From Bacillus sp. Xin1 (lineage in GTDB: Bacteria; Bacillota; Bacilli; Bacillales; Bacillaceae_G): a stretch of 64,000 nt of DNA. A program made the translations under genes and the position numbers. This document shows positions 18,124-26,875 of this stretch, in pieces. The notes under the pieces were generated by a model, which saw only the letters and a program-made list of their open reading frames with translations, did no database searches and was not told the origin of the DNA. Where the stretch lies: assembly GCF_013314535.1 (NCBI RefSeq), contig NZ_JABUAE010000001.1, forward strand, positions 248,001 to 312,000, in the 5' to 3' direction. Position 1 is the stretch's first letter. Every line of letters begins with the position of its first letter.

Positions 18124-18193
18124 AATTTTTATTTTAAAAGTGGTATTATAGTATAGTCTGATTTAAGTTATTAGTGACTGGAGGGAAATAAGA

Positions 18194-18343
18194 ATGCGTG
18201 TGAATATTACTCTAGCATGTACAGAATGCGGAGATCGTAACTATATCTCAAAGAAAAATAAACGTAACAACACGGAGCGCCTTGAGCTTAAAAAGTATTG
18301 CAAGCGTGACAAGAAGTCTACGTTACACCGTGAAACAAAGTAA
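18194..18343 (+). CDS. rpmG: 50S ribosomal protein L33
   Basis: The 49-residue basic protein ([16 protein letters not shown]...) is a full-length L33 of the large ribosomal subunit. It has one CxxC pair (C9/C12) and a lone C36. The fourth zinc-ligand position holds aspartate (D39), so zinc binding may be weak or lost. A GGAGGG site precedes the ATG. It is a monocistronic unit with its own terminator. Confidence 0.93.
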   Translation: MRVNITLACTECGDRNYISKKNKRNNTERLELKKYCKRDKKSTLHRETK

Positions 18344-18344
18344 G

Positions 18345-18372
18345 CAGTAGGAATATTTCCTACTGTTTCTTT
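18345..18372 (+). terminator. terminator of rpmG
   Basis: CAGTAGGAA-TAT-TTCCTACTG is a perfect 9-bp stem followed by TTTCTTTTTTT. Confidence 0.85.
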
Positions 18373-18490
18373 TTTTACTATGGTAATATTCCTTATTGAA
18401 AGTGATGCTACATGAAAAAAATGATAGACTGTTCATAAGAACGTAATTCATTTTATGATCATAAGAATCATCTTATAGGGGGAAAAGCTT

Positions 18491-19069
18491 GTGAAAGAGG
18501 AGAAGGTACGTTTACGGAAGAAAATAGTAGAACAAATGAATGCTTTATCGAAAGAGCAGCACAAAACTTTATCAGAACAAATTGTATTTTCTTTATATGA
18601 ACAAAAAGAGTGGAGAGACGCGCAAACAATTGGGATTACTCTTTCGATGGAACATGAAGTTAATACATACGTTATTATTAAACAAGCATGGCGAGAAGGT
18701 AAAAAAGTTGTTGTACCAAAGTGTAATAGAGAGACAAGAACAATGACTTTTCGTCAAATTACAAATTTCGATCAATTAGAAACAGTATATATGAGCTTAC
18801 GTGAACCGATACCAGCGTTAACAGTAGAAATAGAGGCAAATGAAATTGATCTTCTTTTTGTGCCTGGAGTTGCGTATACAAGACGAGGAGAACGTATTGG
18901 GTACGGTGGTGGCTATTATGATCGTTATTTGCTGCAGTATGAAGGGAAAACGCTATCATTAGCTTTTGGTTTTCAAATTGTTAATTATATCCCAACAGAG
19001 CCATTTGATCAAAATGTACAAAAAATTATTACAGAAAAAGAAACAATTGTTCAAAACGGACTTGTATAG
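18491..19069 (+). CDS. yqgN: 5-formyltetrahydrofolate cyclo-ligase
   Basis: The 192-residue enzyme converts 5-formyl-THF to 5,10-methenyl-THF with ATP. The family signature is clear near the C-terminal half: FVPGVAYTRRGERIGYGGGYYDRYL. N-terminal basic residues (RLRKKIVEQM) contact the folate/ATP in known structures. It starts with GTG at 18491 behind TAGGGGGAAAAG. B. subtilis YqgN is the equivalent in the same order. Confidence 0.92.
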   Translation: MKEEKVRLRKKIVEQMNALSKEQHKTLSEQIVFSLYEQKEWRDAQTIGITLSMEHEVNTYVIIKQAWREGKKVVVPKCNRETRTMTFRQITNFDQLETVYMSLREPIPALTVEIEANEIDLLFVPGVAYTRRGERIGYGGGYYDRYLLQYEGKTLSLAFGFQIVNYIPTEPFDQNVQKIITEKETIVQNGLV

Positions 19070-19080
19070 ACAAATAAAAA

Positions 19081-19110
19081 TTGACGAGACTTTTTCTTGT
19101 TGATTATAAT
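19081..19110 (+). promoter_or_regulatory. promoter of yqgQ-glcK
   Basis: TTGACG (19081-19086) and TATAAT (19105-19110) are separated by 18 bases. Confidence 0.6.
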
Positions 19111-19170
19111 AAAATATGTGAACGTTTTCTTATTATATTTCCATAATAAGTGGACATAGAGGGTGATAAA

Positions 19171-19371
19171 ATGATATCGATTTATGATATTCAGCAATTG
19201 CTAAAAAAATTTGGAACAATCATTTACACAGGTGATCGAATCGCTGATTTACAATTGATGCAAGATGAATTGCGTGAATTAAATCAATCACAGCTGATTG
19301 AGCCAAAAGACTATCAAACAGCTTTATTTTTATTGAAGCAAGAGATTCAAAAAGAGATAAGCAAGAATTAG
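19171..19371 (+). CDS. yqgQ: YqgQ family protein
   Basis: This 66-residue protein (MISIYDIQQLLKKFG...) is mostly helical by composition and belongs to the small YqgQ family found before glucokinase in Bacillus. The ATG at 19171 follows AGAGGGTGAT; the GTG at 19150 would place the site inside the gene. It lies 20 bases before glcK and is probably cotranscribed. No function is known. Confidence 0.82.
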   Translation: MISIYDIQQLLKKFGTIIYTGDRIADLQLMQDELRELNQSQLIEPKDYQTALFLLKQEIQKEISKN

Positions 19372-19391
19372 ATAAAGGTAGGTTAGCAAAA

Positions 19392-20372
19392 ATGGAAGAA
19401 AAGTGGTTAGTTGGTGTTGACCTTGGCGGGACAACAATTAAATTAGCATTTATTAATGTGTACGGTGAAATTTTACATAAGTGGGAAATCCCAACGAATA
19501 CAAGTGAACAAGGAAAACATATTACATTAGATGTAGCGAAAGCAATTGATAAAAAGTTAGAGGAACTAGGAGAATTAAAGAGTAAGTTAATTGGTATTGG
19601 TATGGGAGCTCCTGGACCTGTACATGTCGCTTCTGGTATGATTTATGAAGCGGTTAATTTAGGGTGGAAAAACTATCCATTAAAAGATTTGTTAGAAGTA
19701 GAAACAGGATTACCTGTTGTGGTTGATAATGACGCAAACTTAGCGGCGCTTGGTGAAATGTGGAAAGGTGCTGGTGAAGGAGCGAAAGATTTAGTTTGTA
19801 TGACGCTTGGAACTGGTGTTGGCGGCGGTGTAATTGCAAATGGTGAGATCGTGCATGGTGTAAGTGGTGCTGCTGGTGAAATCGGGCATATTACAGTCGT
19901 AACAGAAAATGCATTCCCTTGTAATTGCGGAAAATCTGGATGTTTAGAAACAGTAGCATCTGCAACAGGTATCGTACGTGTCGCTATGCAAAAATTACAA
20001 AATACAGATGAACCAAGTGTACTTCGCTCAATGTTAGAAGAAGAGGGGCGTATTACATCTAAAGATGTGTTTGAAGCACTTGAACAAGGTGACGCTTTAG
20101 CGGAGAAAATTGTTGAAAAAGTAGCTTCTTATTTAGGGCTAGCTGTAGCGAATCTTTCTAGTACGTTAAATCCAGAAAAGATTGTAATTGGCGGTGGTGT
20201 ATCTAAAGCTGGAAATGCATTATTACAGCCAATTCAGCGCTACTTTGAACAATATGCATTTTCGCGTGCTGTTAAGAGTACGAAGTTAGCGATTGCAACG
20301 CTTGGTAATGATGCAGGTGTAATCGGCGGAGCTTGGCTTGTGAAGAGGCATAAATATGAAGTTATGAAATAA
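19392..20372 (+). CDS. glcK: ROK-family glucokinase
   Basis: GlcK phosphorylates glucose to glucose-6-phosphate with ATP in the cytosol. The 326-residue protein has the phosphate-binding DLGGTTIK near the N-terminus, the catalytic DNDANLAALGE region, GTGVGGG, and the ROK zinc motif (CNCGKSGCLE). It is cotranscribed with yqgQ. The sequence is intact. Confidence 0.94.
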   Translation: MEEKWLVGVDLGGTTIKLAFINVYGEILHKWEIPTNTSEQGKHITLDVAKAIDKKLEELGELKSKLIGIGMGAPGPVHVASGMIYEAVNLGWKNYPLKDLLEVETGLPVVVDNDANLAALGEMWKGAGEGAKDLVCMTLGTGVGGGVIANGEIVHGVSGAAGEIGHITVVTENAFPCNCGKSGCLETVASATGIVRVAMQKLQNTDEPSVLRSMLEEEGRITSKDVFEALEQGDALAEKIVEKVASYLGLAVANLSSTLNPEKIVIGGGVSKAGNALLQPIQRYFEQYAFSRAVKSTKLAIATLGNDAGVIGGAWLVKRHKYEVMK

Positions 20373-20439
20373 AAAGAAGAAAATCGGTGAGGACGAATCG
20401 AAATTAAGATGCGGCTACCGATATTTGTACGATAATGAG

Positions 20440-20470
20440 AAGAGGAAGGGAGACTCCCTTCCTCTTTTTA
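20440..20470. terminator. bidirectional terminator between glcK and yqgW
   Basis: AAGAGGAAGGGA and TCCCTTCCTCTT form a long perfect stem with a three-base loop, ending in T-run. Confidence 0.85.
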
Positions 20471-20506
20471 TGCATAATCTTGATGAAGAATAGAACTGTA
20501 AGTGAA

Positions 20507-20680
20507 TTAAGTAGCAGGTGGGTACCCACTATTAAGGACAGTCATAATTGTAAACCATCCGAAAACAAGTACGGTTGCAATAGCAAAGCCGCCCGCAAGT
20601 AGATTTTTTTCACGTAATGTTCTAAGGGTTGCGAATACAGCTAACAGAGTGACTAGCGCAAAAATGATAACAAGACCCAT
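20507..20680 (-). CDS. yqgW: DUF2759 family small membrane protein
   Basis: The 57-residue protein (MGLVIIFALVTLLAVFATLR...) has two hydrophobic segments (about 2-18 and 30-48) joined by a short basic loop (RTLREKN). A GAGGGGG site precedes the start on the minus strand. Size and position between glcK and the MBL hydrolase match B. subtilis YqgW. Function is unknown. Confidence 0.75.
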   Translation of the reverse strand: MGLVIIFALVTLLAVFATLRTLREKNLLAGGFAIATVLVFGWFTIMTVLNSGYPPAT

Positions 20681-20849
20681 ATATGATCCCCCTCTGCTCT
20701 CTCATTCTTTCGTTTGAGTTTTTGCAATATTTCTTCTTTTTTATTGTACATGTTTTAGAAATGATTGTCGAGATAGCATCGTTTCTTTTCCTAAGGGAAG
20801 GAAATGTTGTATCATAAAAGTAAGTTCAACAACTGGAGGAGATTAAAAC

Positions 20850-21479
20850 ATGAAATGGATACAAATGCCGTTAGGACCATTACAGACAAATGCATATATT
20901 TTAAGCAATGATCAAAAAGAATGTATTATTTTTGATCCAGGTAGTGAAGGAGAGAAGCTTTTAACGTATTTACAAGAAGAACAATTAAAACCATTAGCGA
21001 TTTTATTAACGCATGCTCATTTCGATCATATTGGTGCAGTTGATACTGTGAGAGATGCTTTTCATATTCCGGTGTATGTACATAAAGAGGAAGCGGATTG
21101 GCTAGGTGATGGGAATATCAATGGTTCACAAATCTTTATGATGAATCGGAGTATTACAGCGAAACCAGCTGATCAGATTATTGAAGGAGAAGGAATGTTA
21201 ACGATTGGATCTTTTACATTTGAAATGTTTGAGACACCAGGACATTCTCCAGGTAGTATCTCATATTACTGTAAAGAGGCAAATGCTGTATTTTCAGGAG
21301 ATGTATTATTCCAAATGAGTATTGGCCGAACAGATTTACCAGGAGGAAGTTTTGCAGAATTAATTGGAAGTATTGAAGAAAAATTATTTATACTGCCAGA
21401 TGAAACAGCAGTATTATGCGGACATGGGCCGGAAACAAATATTGGTTTCGAAAAAGAAAATAATCCATTTTTACAATAA
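20850..21479 (+). CDS. yqgX: metallo-beta-lactamase-fold hydrolase (glyoxalase II-like)
   Basis: The 209-residue protein has the MBL zinc motif THAHFDHIG near residue 53. A later histidine (GHSPGS), an aspartate (FSGDVLF) and CGHGPETN complete a two-metal site. This resembles hydroxyacylglutathione hydrolase-like proteins, but bacilli use bacillithiol, so the real thioester substrate is uncertain. A GGAGG site precedes the ATG. The next gene's ribosome binding site overlaps its stop. Confidence 0.85.
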   Translation: MKWIQMPLGPLQTNAYILSNDQKECIIFDPGSEGEKLLTYLQEEQLKPLAILLTHAHFDHIGAVDTVRDAFHIPVYVHKEEADWLGDGNINGSQIFMMNRSITAKPADQIIEGEGMLTIGSFTFEMFETPGHSPGSISYYCKEANAVFSGDVLFQMSIGRTDLPGGSFAELIGSIEEKLFILPDETAVLCGHGPETNIGFEKENNPFLQ

Positions 21480-21487
21480 GGAGCCAT

Positions 21488-22600
21488 ATGGGGATGGAGT
21501 TCATTTTAAGAAAATGGATGGAGAAAGAACAGGATTATTCGATTTCATATAGTACGTACATGAACCTTGCGCTGTATGATGAGGAGTGTGGATACTATAT
21601 GAAAGAACGTGAGAAGATTGGAAGAAATGGTGACTTTTTTACAAGTAGTAATATTTCTTCTGTATTTGCAAAGACATTCGCACGTTTTTTTATTAGCCTT
21701 GTCCAAAATGGAGAAATTCCTCCAAATATCTGTGAAATTGGTGGAGGGACAGGGAGATTTGCCTATGCTGTTTTACAAGAATGGAAGCAGTTCTCTCCAG
21801 AGACGTTTGCAGATTTGCAGTATTCTATCGTTGAAGTGAGTTCTTTCCATAGAAAGTTGCAAAAACGTCAACTTGATTCATTTCAAAATGTCTCGCAGTA
21901 TAAGTCCTATGAGGAGTTAGGTGAGGCTTTTACGGGAGTTGTTTTTTCAAATGAATTGTTTGATGCGTTTCCTGTTAAAGTGGTTGAGAAGCGAGATGGA
22001 AGTTTGTATGAAGTACGGATTACGTATACAGAGGAAGGAAAGCTTGCTGAAGTATTAAGACCGATAGGAGAAAGAATAAGTAATTACCTCCGGAGACGTC
22101 ATATTCAGCTTTCTGAAAGACAGCGATTTGAAGTGCCGATAGCAATGGGACGCTATGTGCAAGAAGTTGCAAGATGGCTCAAGGAAGGTTTATTCATCAC
22201 GGTTGATTATGGATATACAATGGCGGAGTGGATGCACCCTGCGCATCATGAAGGGAGTTTAAGAGGGTATTATAACCATAGACTCATTCGAGATCCGCTC
22301 GAGTATCCAGGTGAAATGGATATAACAACACATATTCATTGGGATGAATTGAAGGAAGTAGGAGAAGAGAGTGCTCTACATACAGTGTGGCATACAAAAC
22401 AAAGGGAGTTTTTACTTGCAGCAGGTATATTAGAACAGCTTGCTAGTCATCAAGATTCCGATCCTTTTTCTGCGAAACAGAAACAAAACAGAGCGATTCG
22501 TTCTATGATTTTACATGGGGGGATGAGCGATGCGTTTGATGTTGTTATGCTAAAAAAAGGAATGTTACATTTTGATGTAAAGCGGTATTTACATATATAG
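21488..22600 (+). CDS. SAM-dependent methyltransferase, MidA-like (DUF185)
   Basis: The 370-residue protein has a DUF185/Ndufaf7-like methyltransferase fold. It shows a YMNLALYDEECGYYM entry motif, the SAM-binding ICEIGGGTGRFA, an acidic SIVEVSS strand end, and FSNELFDAFPVKVV. In mitochondria this family methylates a complex I arginine; the bacterial substrate is unknown. It sits eight bases after yqgX and is probably cotranscribed. Confidence 0.82.
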   Translation: MGMEFILRKWMEKEQDYSISYSTYMNLALYDEECGYYMKEREKIGRNGDFFTSSNISSVFAKTFARFFISLVQNGEIPPNICEIGGGTGRFAYAVLQEWKQFSPETFADLQYSIVEVSSFHRKLQKRQLDSFQNVSQYKSYEELGEAFTGVVFSNELFDAFPVKVVEKRDGSLYEVRITYTEEGKLAEVLRPIGERISNYLRRRHIQLSERQRFEVPIAMGRYVQEVARWLKEGLFITVDYGYTMAEWMHPAHHEGSLRGYYNHRLIRDPLEYPGEMDITTHIHWDELKEVGEESALHTVWHTKQREFLLAAGILEQLASHQDSDPFSAKQKQNRAIRSMILHGGMSDAFDVVMLKKGMLHFDVKRYLHI

Positions 22601-22604
22601 AAAA

Positions 22605-22641
22605 AAACAATACGCAGAATGGTTCTGCGTATTGTTTTTTT
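22605..22641 (+). terminator. terminator of the yqgX operon
   Basis: AAACAATACGCAGAA-TGG-TTCTGCGTATTGTTT is a perfect 15-bp stem followed by T-run. Confidence 0.9.
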
Positions 22642-22750
22642 GATACGACTTTAGGATATGTAGTATTGTATATTTTCTCTCATGATATATATTTATATTA
22701 AAGATATGAGATAGAAAATATAGAATACGCCCTTTTCTGTTTAGTTACCC

Positions 22751-23041
22751 CTAACCTAGTAATACACGAACAAGTTGAATGATTGTTTCATTTTCTACTT
22801 TGTAGTAAATTTCTAATCCTTTTCTTTCACTAGAAACAATTTTAGCGCTTTTTAATTTTGCTAAATGCTGTGAAATTGTGGATTGTGGCATATTTAAGCC
22901 TGTGTACATTGTTGAAACATTGCTTGGACCGCGTTCGATTAATCCCTTTACAATACATAAACGAACAGGGTGAGCAAGAACTTTCAATAATTCTGCATTA
23001 TTTTCGTACAGTTCCAATTCCTTTTGAAAGGTTTCTAACAT
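22751..23041 (-). CDS. ArsR-family transcriptional regulator
   Basis: The 96-residue winged-helix protein shows the ArsR layout: VLAHPVRLCIVKGL (about 21-34), recognition helix region MPQSTISQHLAKL (about 51-63) and a beta-wing (SERKGLEIYYKV). No CxC metal box typical of ArsR/SmtB sensors is present, so it may not sense metal. PagR-like proteins of the cereus group have a similar form. A GGAGGTGG site precedes the ATG. It stands alone. Confidence 0.8.
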   Translation of the reverse strand: MLETFQKELELYENNAELLKVLAHPVRLCIVKGLIERGPSNVSTMYTGLNMPQSTISQHLAKLKSAKIVSSERKGLEIYYKVENETIIQLVRVLLG

Positions 23042-23425
23042 GTTTTTTCCACCTCCATGCGAGCTGTTATACCCATACTATAAATACCAAAAATCTAAAG
23101 AAAAGAAAATAGTTGTTGCAGAAAAAATGTTCTAAAGTAAAGAAATTGTAAGAAAAGAGAACGTGATGTAAATAACTTCGCAAAATTTGTACGTTTTGTA
23201 ACAAGAAATTTTTGATAAAAATTACTATATGTTTGAAGATACAGATACATTTATAACACGATTTTATCATGATTTTTTTGTTCTTTCAAATAAATATACA
23301 AAATTTTTAAAATAATAAGAAAAAGGATTTTGTACTCTTATATAGAATATAGGTTTTGGATGGAAAGCAGGCATATTTTAGTATAACCTGTTCGGAGATA
23401 TACAAAAAAGATAAGTGGTGATGAT
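23042..23425. other. AT-rich intergenic region between divergent genes
   Basis: Nothing convincing is seen in these 384 bases apart from the room for two divergent promoters. AT content is very high and stop codons occur in all frames. Confidence 0.4.
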
Positions 23426-23932
23426 ATGATACGATTAGCGAAACAATCTGATGCTGAATCAATTATTAATATTCGAAAAGAAATTATTTTATCGGCAGCT
23501 ACGACAAAATTTTTTATATCTTCTCCAAGTGAAATGCCTAGTAATATCAACAACGAAAGAGAAAAAATACAGAAAAGTGTTGAAGAAGGTAATCTTTATA
23601 TAGTGATTGAGATGGGGAATAAAGTGGTTGGTTTTCTTATTTTTAGTCGCTACAAAAAAGAACGCTTACAACATGCAGGAACAATGGGAATGGGGATTAA
23701 AGAAACATATTGCAATCAAGGAATCGGAACGAAACTCATACAATTTCTTATTCATTGGGCAAAAAGGCAGGAAGGTTTAGAGAAAATTTGTTTAGGGGTT
23801 GTTTCCGTTAATGATCGGGCCATTAAAGTCTATGAGCGCACGGGTTTTAGAGAAGAAGGTAGGCAGAGAAAGCAAGTGAAATATGAAGACGGTTCCTATG
23901 GAGATGACATATTAATGGCGTATTATCTTTAA
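23426..23932 (+). CDS. GNAT-family N-acetyltransferase
   Basis: The 168-residue protein has the GNAT acetyl-CoA binding motif (GIKETYCNQGIGTKLIQFL, about residues 90-108) and the later motif B (NDRAIKVYERTGFREEG), followed by the GDDILMAY end common to this family. The acceptor is unknown. The ATG at 23426 follows GTGGTGATG. It converges with metC and shares a bidirectional terminator. Confidence 0.82.
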   Translation: MIRLAKQSDAESIINIRKEIILSAATTKFFISSPSEMPSNINNEREKIQKSVEEGNLYIVIEMGNKVVGFLIFSRYKKERLQHAGTMGMGIKETYCNQGIGTKLIQFLIHWAKRQEGLEKICLGVVSVNDRAIKVYERTGFREEGRQRKQVKYEDGSYGDDILMAYYL

Positions 23933-23972
23933 CAGATAACAGAAGGACGCATATATGAATTAAGTAATAAAG

Positions 23973-24008
23973 AAGGATAGACCAGATGGATGTAATCAGT
24001 CTATCCTT
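23973..24008. terminator. bidirectional terminator between the GNAT gene and metC
   Basis: AAGGATAGAC (23973-23982) pairs perfectly with GTCTATCCTT (23999-24008), followed by T-run. Confidence 0.75.
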
Positions 24009-24035
24009 TTTATGTGATATTGGCTGGGAATTGTT

Positions 24036-25199
24036 TTATGCATTCACAGGTTCTTCGACATAAGAAAGTGCATTTTTAAAATCAGCAATTAAATCATCTA
24101 CATTTTCAAGGCCAACTGATAAACGGAGCAATGAATTAGAAATACCTCTTTTATCACGTGCTTCTTGTGATAATGCTGCATGTGACATTTTTGCAGGGTA
24201 AGAAAGGATGGATTCCACAGCTCCTAAACTTACTGCAAAGACAGGAAGTTTAACTTGAGATAAAAATTGTCGCAAAGCATCTTCAGATTGAAGCGTGAAA
24301 GATAAAACAGCACCGGCAGATTGGGCTTGTGTTTGTTGTATGTCATAGCCTAGGTGTGATTGCAATCCAGGGTAATACACATTTTGAATTTTTGAGTGTT
24401 TTTGTAAGTAATGAGCAATTTTATTTGCATTTGTTGCTGAGTGTCCGAGGCGTACGTGTAATGTTTTCAGGCCGCGAAGAACGAGAGAACAATCTTGTGG
24501 CCCTAATATAGCGCCAAATGCATTTTGTAAGAAACCAAGTTTCTGAGCGAGTTCCCTATCCTTTACAACTGCTAATCCGGCTGTAACATCACTGTGACCA
24601 GCAATAAACTTTGTTGCGCTATGAAGTACAACATCCGCCCCAAGTTCAAGTGGTTTTTGGAATAATGGTGTTAAAAATGTGTTATCAACAAACGTAAGTG
24701 CCCCGGAAGATTTTGCTAATTCGCAAACGGCACGAATGTCGGTTACTTTTAACAATGGGTTAGATGGTGTTTCAACGTAAAAGACTTTTGTATTTGGTCT
24801 AATGCTTTGTTTTACTTCTTCTAAATTCGTCATGTCAACGAATGTATTTGAAATTCCGTAACGAGACAGAACTTCTGTTACAATACGATACGTTCCCCCA
24901 TATACATCTTCTGAAATGAGAACATGATCACCCTGTGAAAGAAGGAGGAAGGCAGTAGAAATCGCTGCAATTCCAGATGCAAAGGCAAATCCTTTTGTTC
25001 CCCCTTCTAATAAAGCGATTATGTCCTCAAGTGCTTCACGTGTTGGATTTCCAGAGCGACTATAGTCGTATTTACCAAATGTATCTACATCAAATTGATG
25101 AAATGTTGATGTATTATAGATGGGAACGTTAACCGCGCCTGTTTGTGAATCATGTTTATAGTGGTTATGAAGTAAGAGTGTATCTAAAGAATAACTCAT
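24036..25199 (-). CDS. metC: cystathionine beta-lyase
   Basis: MetC cleaves cystathionine to homocysteine, pyruvate and ammonia with PLP. The 387-residue sequence has the Cys/Met-metabolism PLP fold: SGNPTREALE, ASGIAAIS, VETPSNPL, and the PLP-lysine in LHSATKFIAGHSD. Its ATG overlaps the metI stop by four bases (ATGA), so it is the second gene of a two-gene operon under the minus-strand SAM riboswitch. metC and metI are paralogous; assignment follows gene order and the B. subtilis pair. Confidence 0.9.
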   Translation of the reverse strand: MSYSLDTLLLHNHYKHDSQTGAVNVPIYNTSTFHQFDVDTFGKYDYSRSGNPTREALEDIIALLEGGTKGFAFASGIAAISTAFLLLSQGDHVLISEDVYGGTYRIVTEVLSRYGISNTFVDMTNLEEVKQSIRPNTKVFYVETPSNPLLKVTDIRAVCELAKSSGALTFVDNTFLTPLFQKPLELGADVVLHSATKFIAGHSDVTAGLAVVKDRELAQKLGFLQNAFGAILGPQDCSLVLRGLKTLHVRLGHSATNANKIAHYLQKHSKIQNVYYPGLQSHLGYDIQQTQAQSAGAVLSFTLQSEDALRQFLSQVKLPVFAVSLGAVESILSYPAKMSHAALSQEARDKRGISNSLLRLSVGLENVDDLIADFKNALSYVEEPVNA

Positions 25200-26308
25200 A
25201 TTCTCACACCTTCTTTTACATGTTTAATAGCCTGCTTTAAGTCTTGAATTAAATCATCACCATTTTCAATACCAACAGAGAAACGGAGGAGACGATTACA
25301 TACGCCGCGTGCTGTACGCACTTCTTCTGGAATATCTGCATGTGTTTGTGTTGCTGGATATGTCATTAAACTTTCAACTCCGCCAAGGCTTTCTGCAAAG
25401 GTAATTAAAGATAAAGATTGTAAGAAAGGATTTACCCATTTTTCATCGCGAAGACGAAATGAAATCATGCCACCTCTTCCTGGATAAAACACATCGGTTA
25501 CACCATCTTCCTCGTTTAAATAAGAAACGATGTTCTTTGCATTTTCTTCATGTTGTTTCATACGAAGAGCTAATGTTTTCATCCCGCGAATTAATAACCA
25601 CGAATCAAACGGACTTAATACAGCACCAGAAGCGTTATGATAGTGGGCAAGTTCTTCACAAAGCGCTTGACCTTTTGCAACGACAAGTCCGCTTAATACA
25701 TCATTATGGCCACCTAAATATTTTGTGGCGCTATGAAGAACAATGTCTGCTCCTTCTGTTAATGGTTGTTGTATATAGGGAGTGTAGAAAGTATTATCTA
25801 CAATAAGAAGGACTCCATGTCGTTTGGCAACAGTTGCGACAGCTGCGATATCGGTAACTTGCATTAATGGATTGGTTGGAGTTTCTATAAAAATAGCTTT
25901 CGTTTGAGAAGTAATGGCTTGTTCTATTTGTTTTATAGATTGTGTATTTACGTATCTACATCTAATATTCCATTTCTCCTCATGTTCTGAAAATAACCGA
26001 TAGGTTCCCCCATATAAGTCTTCTGATACGATAAGTTCATCTCCAGACCGGAATAAAGACAGAACAAGAAGAACCGCTGCCATTCCCGAACTACAGGCAT
26101 ATCCTTGTTCCCCTTCTTCTAAATCAGCAATTGCGCGTTCTAAAAGGTCGCGTGTTGGATTTCCAGTTCGTGAATAGTCGAAACCTGTTGATTTTCCGAT
26201 TCCTTCATGACGATAAGCTGTTGAAAAGTAAACAGGGGGATTAACCGTTCCTGTAGTCGTTTCGCTTCGATTCCCGATTTGAGCTAGTTTTGTTTCAATT
26301 GTTGACAT
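25196..26308 (-). CDS. metI: cystathionine gamma-synthase / O-acetylhomoserine thiolyase
   Basis: MetI joins an activated homoserine with cysteine (or sulfide) using PLP. The 370-residue sequence has SRTGNPTRDLLE, the IETPTNPLMQVTD loop and the PLP-lysine LHSATKYLGGHND. An AAGGAGGAATT site precedes the ATG. Transcription starts behind a SAM-I riboswitch, so expression should rise when S-adenosylmethionine is low. Confidence 0.9.
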   Translation of the reverse strand: MSTIETKLAQIGNRSETTTGTVNPPVYFSTAYRHEGIGKSTGFDYSRTGNPTRDLLERAIADLEEGEQGYACSSGMAAVLLVLSLFRSGDELIVSEDLYGGTYRLFSEHEEKWNIRCRYVNTQSIKQIEQAITSQTKAIFIETPTNPLMQVTDIAAVATVAKRHGVLLIVDNTFYTPYIQQPLTEGADIVLHSATKYLGGHNDVLSGLVVAKGQALCEELAHYHNASGAVLSPFDSWLLIRGMKTLALRMKQHEENAKNIVSYLNEEDGVTDVFYPGRGGMISFRLRDEKWVNPFLQSLSLITFAESLGGVESLMTYPATQTHADIPEEVRTARGVCNRLLRFSVGIENGDDLIQDLKQAIKHVKEGVRI

Positions 26309-26333
26309 GTTGAATTCCTCCTTGATAAAAAAT

Positions 26334-26361
26334 AAAAAAAGCCTTCTAAGAAGAAGGCTTT
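26334..26361 (-). terminator. SAM-controlled terminator before metI
   Basis: On the minus strand AAAGCCTTCT pairs with AGAAGGCTTT and is followed by a T-run, 25 bases before the metI start. It lies directly after the riboswitch aptamer. Confidence 0.85.
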
Positions 26362-26379
26362 CATGCGAATATAGTCTTC

Positions 26380-26492
26380 TTCTTATCTGTCAAATCTTTT
26401 CACAATTTGCTGGAATTAGCACCTTATTAACGAACATGTTAATGGTTGCTGAGGTGTCATAGGGCCAGTCCCTCTACCTCTCTAGATAAGAA
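26380..26492 (-). promoter_or_regulatory. SAM-I riboswitch (S-box) of metI-metC
   Basis: The minus-strand RNA has the S-box core: GAGAGGTAGAGGGACTGGCC, then CCTCAGCAACC and AAGGTGCTAATTCC. It is closed by P1 TTCTTATC (26492-26485) with GATAAGAA (26387-26380). SAM binding stabilises P1 and allows the downstream terminator to form. Confidence 0.95.
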
Positions 26493-26505
26493 TAATTTTT
26501 ATGAA

Positions 26506-26534
26506 ATTTTATTATGCTTTTAACTTTACAACAA
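26506..26534 (-). promoter_or_regulatory. candidate promoter of metI-metC
   Basis: On the minus strand TTGTTG (26534-26529) and TAAAAT (26511-26506) are 17 bases apart, 14 bases before the aptamer begins. Confidence 0.5.
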
Positions 26535-26590
26535 AAGATAATTGAATTGCAACTTTATTTTAAATGTTTTTTATTTTCCTGCTAATTCTA

Positions 26591-26619
26591 TTGACTTTTA
26601 GTCTGTCCCATGCTAAATT
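26591..26619 (+). promoter_or_regulatory. candidate promoter of metF-metH
   Basis: TTGACT (26591-26596) and TAAATT (26614-26619) are 17 bases apart, about 75 bases before the plus-strand SAM aptamer. Confidence 0.55.
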
Positions 26620-26694
26620 TATTAGAAAATTAACAAAGATTGTTAAAAGGTACACGTATTTCCTTTTAAAAAATAGATGAATAATTAAGACAAA

Positions 26695-26805
26695 CTCTTA
26701 TTGAGAGCGGTGGAGGGAAAGGCCCTGTGAAACCCGGCAACCTTCAAACGAAATGTTTGAAACGGTGCTAATACCTGCAAAACAATTTGTTTTGCATGAT
26801 AAGAG
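26695..26805 (+). promoter_or_regulatory. SAM-I riboswitch (S-box) of metF-metH
   Basis: The conserved core is present: GAGCGGTGGAGGGAAAGGCC, ACCCGGCAACC and ACGGTGCTAATACC. P1 is CTCTTAT (26695-26701) with ATAAGAG (26799-26805). The 3' P1 side AAGAGGAGG can instead pair with CCTCTT of the terminator, giving the usual antiterminator switch. Confidence 0.95.
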
Positions 26806-26820
26806 GAGGATTGATGATGT

Positions 26821-26851
26821 CCCCCTCTTCAAGGTGAAGAGGGGGTTTTTA
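26821..26851 (+). terminator. SAM-controlled terminator before metF
   Basis: CCCCCTCTTC-AAGGT-GAAGAGGGGG is a perfect 10-bp stem followed by T5. Confidence 0.9.
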
Positions 26852-26875
26852 TATTGATAGAAAAGAGGGAGACAA

